A stretch of 15,423 nucleotides of DNA, taken from Thermoanaerobaculia bacterium. GTDB taxonomy: Bacteria > Acidobacteriota > Thermoanaerobaculia > UBA5066. Positions 13,336 to 15,423 of the stretch are shown in pieces. The notes below the pieces were generated by a model. It searched no databases, was not told the origin of the DNA, and saw only the letters and a program-made list of their open reading frames with translations. The stretch spans positions 1 through 15,423 of the forward strand of contig JAGOBQ010000037.1 in the NCBI GenBank assembly GCA_017999215.1. Direction: 5' to 3'. The stretch's first letter is position 1. Each line of letters begins with the position of its first letter. Both the position numbers and the translations under genes were made by a program.

Positions 13336-15009
13336 CTACTTGTACGAGAAGCCGCTCCCCCCGATGAACTCGCGGAGGATGCTCGTGGCCGGGACGTCGT
13401 CCGGCCAGACCGGGACGAAGAGCTCGAGGAAGCGCCGGAGCTGGTACCCCTTCGCCTGGGCCGGCGAGTCGGGCGGGACCTCGAGGAGGAAGCGGTAGGC
13501 GAAGTTCCGGAGGACGGCCGTCTCGTAGGCGAGCGCCGAGTTGAACATCGCGTCGCAGCGTTCCTGGAACGGGAAGATGTGCTTCTCCTCGCCGGCGCGG
13601 ACCTTCGGCCAGCGCAGGATCGACGTCTCGGCCGAGTAGTTCCGGTACCTGCGGTCCCGCACGATCCGGCGGAGCAGCCGCGCGTCGCTCGTCCGGATCC
13701 GGTTGTGGTCGTCGATGCAGAGCTGCGTGAGGGCGTTGATGAAGATGCGGAACTTGTGCCTCTCGTCCACGGTCTCGGTGAGGCGCGGGTTCAGCGCGTG
13801 GATCCCCTCGATGAGGAGGACCTCGTTCTCCCCGAGCCGGCGGGGACGCCACTCGGCCCTCTCCTTCCGCATCCCGGTCCGGAAGTCGTAGATCGGCGTC
13901 AGGACCTCCCTCCCGTCGACGAGCTCCTTCAGGTGGGGGAGGAAGAGCGGAAGGTCGATCGCCTCGAGCGCCTCGAAGTCGAGGTCGCCCTCCTCGTCGC
14001 GCGGCGTCTTCTCCCGGTCGACGTAGTAGTCGTCGAGGGAGAGCGTCCGCGGGGTGATGCCGTTCACCTCGAGCTGGATGGAGAGGCGCTTGACGAACGT
14101 CGTCTTCCCCGACGAGGAGGGGCCCGCGATGCAGACGACCCGGAGCTCGTCGCTCCGCGACGCGATCCGGTCCGCGAGCTCGGCGATCTTCTTCTCGTGC
14201 TGACCTTCCGTGATCCGGATGACGTGCTTGATCCGGTCGCCGAGGCAGAGGTCGTTGAGGTCGGGGACCGTCCCGACGCCGACGAGCTCGTTCCAGCGCT
14301 TCGTCTCCGTGTAGGCCTTGTAGAGGACCGTCCCGCCCTCCCGTCGGGCCGCTTCGCCCGCCTCGCCGTCGAAGACGAGGAGGAGCCCCTGCTCGTGCGC
14401 CTCCACGCGGAAGCTCCGACAGGGCCGGACGGAGAGGGCGTAGGGGCCGTGCCGGATGTCGGTGAAGCCGAGGCAGGAGACGAGCGGCACCCGGTGGGAC
14501 GGCCAGACCCGGAGGAGACGCACCTTGAGCGGCTCCCCCTCCTGCTCGAAGAGGTGGAGCGCGGAGTCGATGGAGACCTCCTGCCTCACGACCTGGCGAC
14601 CGGCGTCGGCCTCCCGGTGGAACGCCTCGTCGAGCGTGGCGGCGAGCTCGGCGAGCGGCGGGTGCTCGCCGGAGACGCCGTAGTGGTAGCCGCCCCGGAG
14701 GCTCTGGCCGACGTGGAGACGCGCCTTCGGGAAGAGCTTTCGCGCGACGCCGTGGAGGAGGAGCGTCGCCGTCCTGCGGACGACCTCCTCCCCTTCCTTC
14801 GACGCCGAGTCGACGGGCTCGACCCGGCTCGGGCACTCGATCGCGAAGTCGAGCGGGACGACGCGGCTGTTGACGCACGCCGCGACGACGTCGAGGGCCT
14901 CGGTCGGCCCGGCGTCGAACAACTCGTCGACCGTCGTCCCCTCGACGACCTCCGTCTTCGTCCACGGGAGCTCGACGGGGATCAGGGCGAGGCCGGAACC
15001 CGCGCTCAT
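13336..15009 (-). CDS. Nucleoside (uridine) kinase with N-terminal TGS and ThrRS-like domains
   Basis: This 557-residue cytoplasmic protein has the architecture of the TGS-uridine kinase family. A TGS domain lies at about 10-65, followed by a region resembling the second N-terminal domain of threonyl-tRNA synthetase (about 75-190, with LLLHGVARKLFPKARLHVG and GGYHYG). A uridine kinase/phosphoribulokinase-type P-loop domain follows from about 290. Walker A is GPSSSGKTT (296-304). LSLDDYYVDREKTP (323-336) is the nucleoside-site segment. YDFRTGMR (374-381) and VLLIEGIHALN (397-407, Walker B-like) follow. The expected reaction is phosphorylation of uridine or a related nucleoside by ATP or GTP in pyrimidine salvage. 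Of the synthetase editing-site HxxxH only His86 remains (Arg at 90), so editing is not expected. Its ATG overlaps the upstream stop (ATGA), indicating translational coupling. Confidence 0.92.
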   Translation of the reverse strand: MSAGSGLALIPVELPWTKTEVVEGTTVDELFDAGPTEALDVVAACVNSRVVPLDFAIECPSRVEPVDSASKEGEEVVRRTATLLLHGVARKLFPKARLHVGQSLRGGYHYGVSGEHPPLAELAATLDEAFHREADAGRQVVRQEVSIDSALHLFEQEGEPLKVRLLRVWPSHRVPLVSCLGFTDIRHGPYALSVRPCRSFRVEAHEQGLLLVFDGEAGEAARREGGTVLYKAYTETKRWNELVGVGTVPDLNDLCLGDRIKHVIRITEGQHEKKIAELADRIASRSDELRVVCIAGPSSSGKTTFVKRLSIQLEVNGITPRTLSLDDYYVDREKTPRDEEGDLDFEALEAIDLPLFLPHLKELVDGREVLTPIYDFRTGMRKERAEWRPRRLGENEVLLIEGIHALNPRLTETVDERHKFRIFINALTQLCIDDHNRIRTSDARLLRRIVRDRRYRNYSAETSILRWPKVRAGEEKHIFPFQERCDAMFNSALAYETAVLRNFAYRFLLEVPPDSPAQAKGYQLRRFLELFVPVWPDDVPATSILREFIGGSGFSYK

Positions 15010-15423
15010 GCGAGCTCGAGCCAGCCGAACCAGATCGGGTGGTGCTCCTTGTACCAGGCGAGGACCTCCCGGATGAGGGCCTTCTTGTCGGGCGCGAGGA
15101 CGGCGTCGTCGACCCGGTCGAAGTGGACGCGGATGCCGTTCTCGCCGAAGTACTCGAGCGCCTCCGACGCGAGCGTCTGGAGCTCGTTGCGGATCCGGCC
15201 CGAGTCGGAGACCTTCACCGGCCGCGTCTTCCAGTCCTGACCGCGGTAGAAGCGGTCGAGGAGCGGCGAGAAGACGAGCCGCGTCTGCTCGAACGACTCC
15301 ATCAGGCGGTGCGTCAGCGTGACGTCCAGGACCCCGCGCTCCGAGGCCGCGCGCGTCGTGACGCGGTAGACCCCCTGCTTCACCTGCTCGACGCCGGCGA
15401 GGCCGGTGTAGGGCTCGGCGAGC
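15006..15423 (-). CDS. Unrecognised protein, C-terminal part (5' end outside window)
   Basis: The frame is open to the right edge of the window and encodes at least 139 residues. A GTG at 15381-15383 is internal to the open frame and has no special claim to be the start, so the gene is best treated as truncated by the window. Visible sequence is soluble and mixed alpha/beta. It contains a strand TRAASERGVLDVTLTHRL, a Lys/Arg-rich middle (DWKTRPVKVSDSGRIRNEL), a helix with LASEALEYFGENG, and a C-terminus rich in aromatic residues (WYKEHHPIWFGWLELA). I do not recognise a family. Its TGA overlaps the ATG of the nucleoside kinase gene by four bases, so the two are co-translated and may be functionally linked. 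Confidence 0.75.
   Translation of the reverse strand, partial: LAEPYTGLAGVEQVKQGVYRVTTRAASERGVLDVTLTHRLMESFEQTRLVFSPLLDRFYRGQDWKTRPVKVSDSGRIRNELQTLASEALEYFGENGIRVHFDRVDDAVLAPDKKALIREVLAWYKEHHPIWFGWLELA

Noticed and set aside
10148..13498. 1116-codon + strand frame overlapping hppA
   Set aside because: It reads through hppA in another frame and is Arg/Gly/Pro-rich. The hppA frame contains every catalytic motif of the family.
13579..15240. 553-codon + strand frame opposite the nucleoside kinase
   Set aside because: Antisense to a gene with intact Walker motifs, and rich in Asp/Arg/Leu/Val repeats.
1..15423. RNA genes, mobile elements, CRISPR arrays
   Set aside because: Reading both strands I found no tRNA-like cloverleaf with a TTC-loop signature, no transposase, no terminal inverted repeats and no regularly spaced long repeats.

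Overview
The window is a very GC-rich (roughly 70% by eye), gene-dense bacterial segment with strong G/C preference at third codon positions. The gene content (MacB/LolD-type ABC exporter, K+-dependent membrane pyrophosphatase, TGS-domain nucleoside kinase, many short monocistronic-looking genes with AGGAGG-type ribosome binding sites) fits a Gram-negative, high-GC environmental bacterium such as an Acidobacteriota or deltaproteobacterial relative. That placement is inference only: no rRNA or other phylogenetic marker is present. I see no tRNA, rRNA, insertion sequence, CRISPR array or prophage gene.

Region 1 (1-4048, + strand) is one operon for an ABC exporter: the C-terminal part of an ATPase followed by three FtsX/MacB-type permeases in tight succession. 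The first two permeases are collinear tandem paralogues, and the third is divergent. The second is split by an apparent single-base loss in a G run at 1848-1851. Its N-terminal membrane segment (1700-1870) and the rest of the protein (1852-2856) lie in different frames.

Region 2 (4119-10139, - strand) is a run of mostly small genes. In order of decreasing coordinate they are: a LuxR-type regulator, a haemolysin III family membrane protein, a GlsB/YeaQ-type membrane protein, a DUF1801-like protein, a possible 17-residue leader ORF with a strong ribosome binding site, an antibiotic-biosynthesis-monooxygenase-fold protein, an acidic protein of unknown function, a CoA-binding-fold protein, a small membrane protein, a secreted protein plus lipoprotein pair, and another small membrane protein. 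No single pathway links them; several resemble stress or housekeeping accessory genes.

Region 3 (10140-13214, + strand) begins at a 124-bp divergent intergenic region between the LuxR-type regulator and a YdhR-like small monooxygenase. It continues with an 803-residue membrane-bound proton/sodium pyrophosphatase (hppA), preceded by a plausible promoter and a direct repeat and followed by a perfect 14-bp terminator hairpin.

Region 4 (13336-15423, - strand) holds a nucleoside (uridine) kinase with N-terminal TGS and threonyl-tRNA-synthetase-like domains. It overlaps by four bases (ATGA) the end of an unrecognised gene that runs off the window.

No clearly new system is proven. The best leads are the ATPase plus three-permease exporter with its frameshift, the short leader-like ORF, and the unknown secreted/lipoprotein pair.
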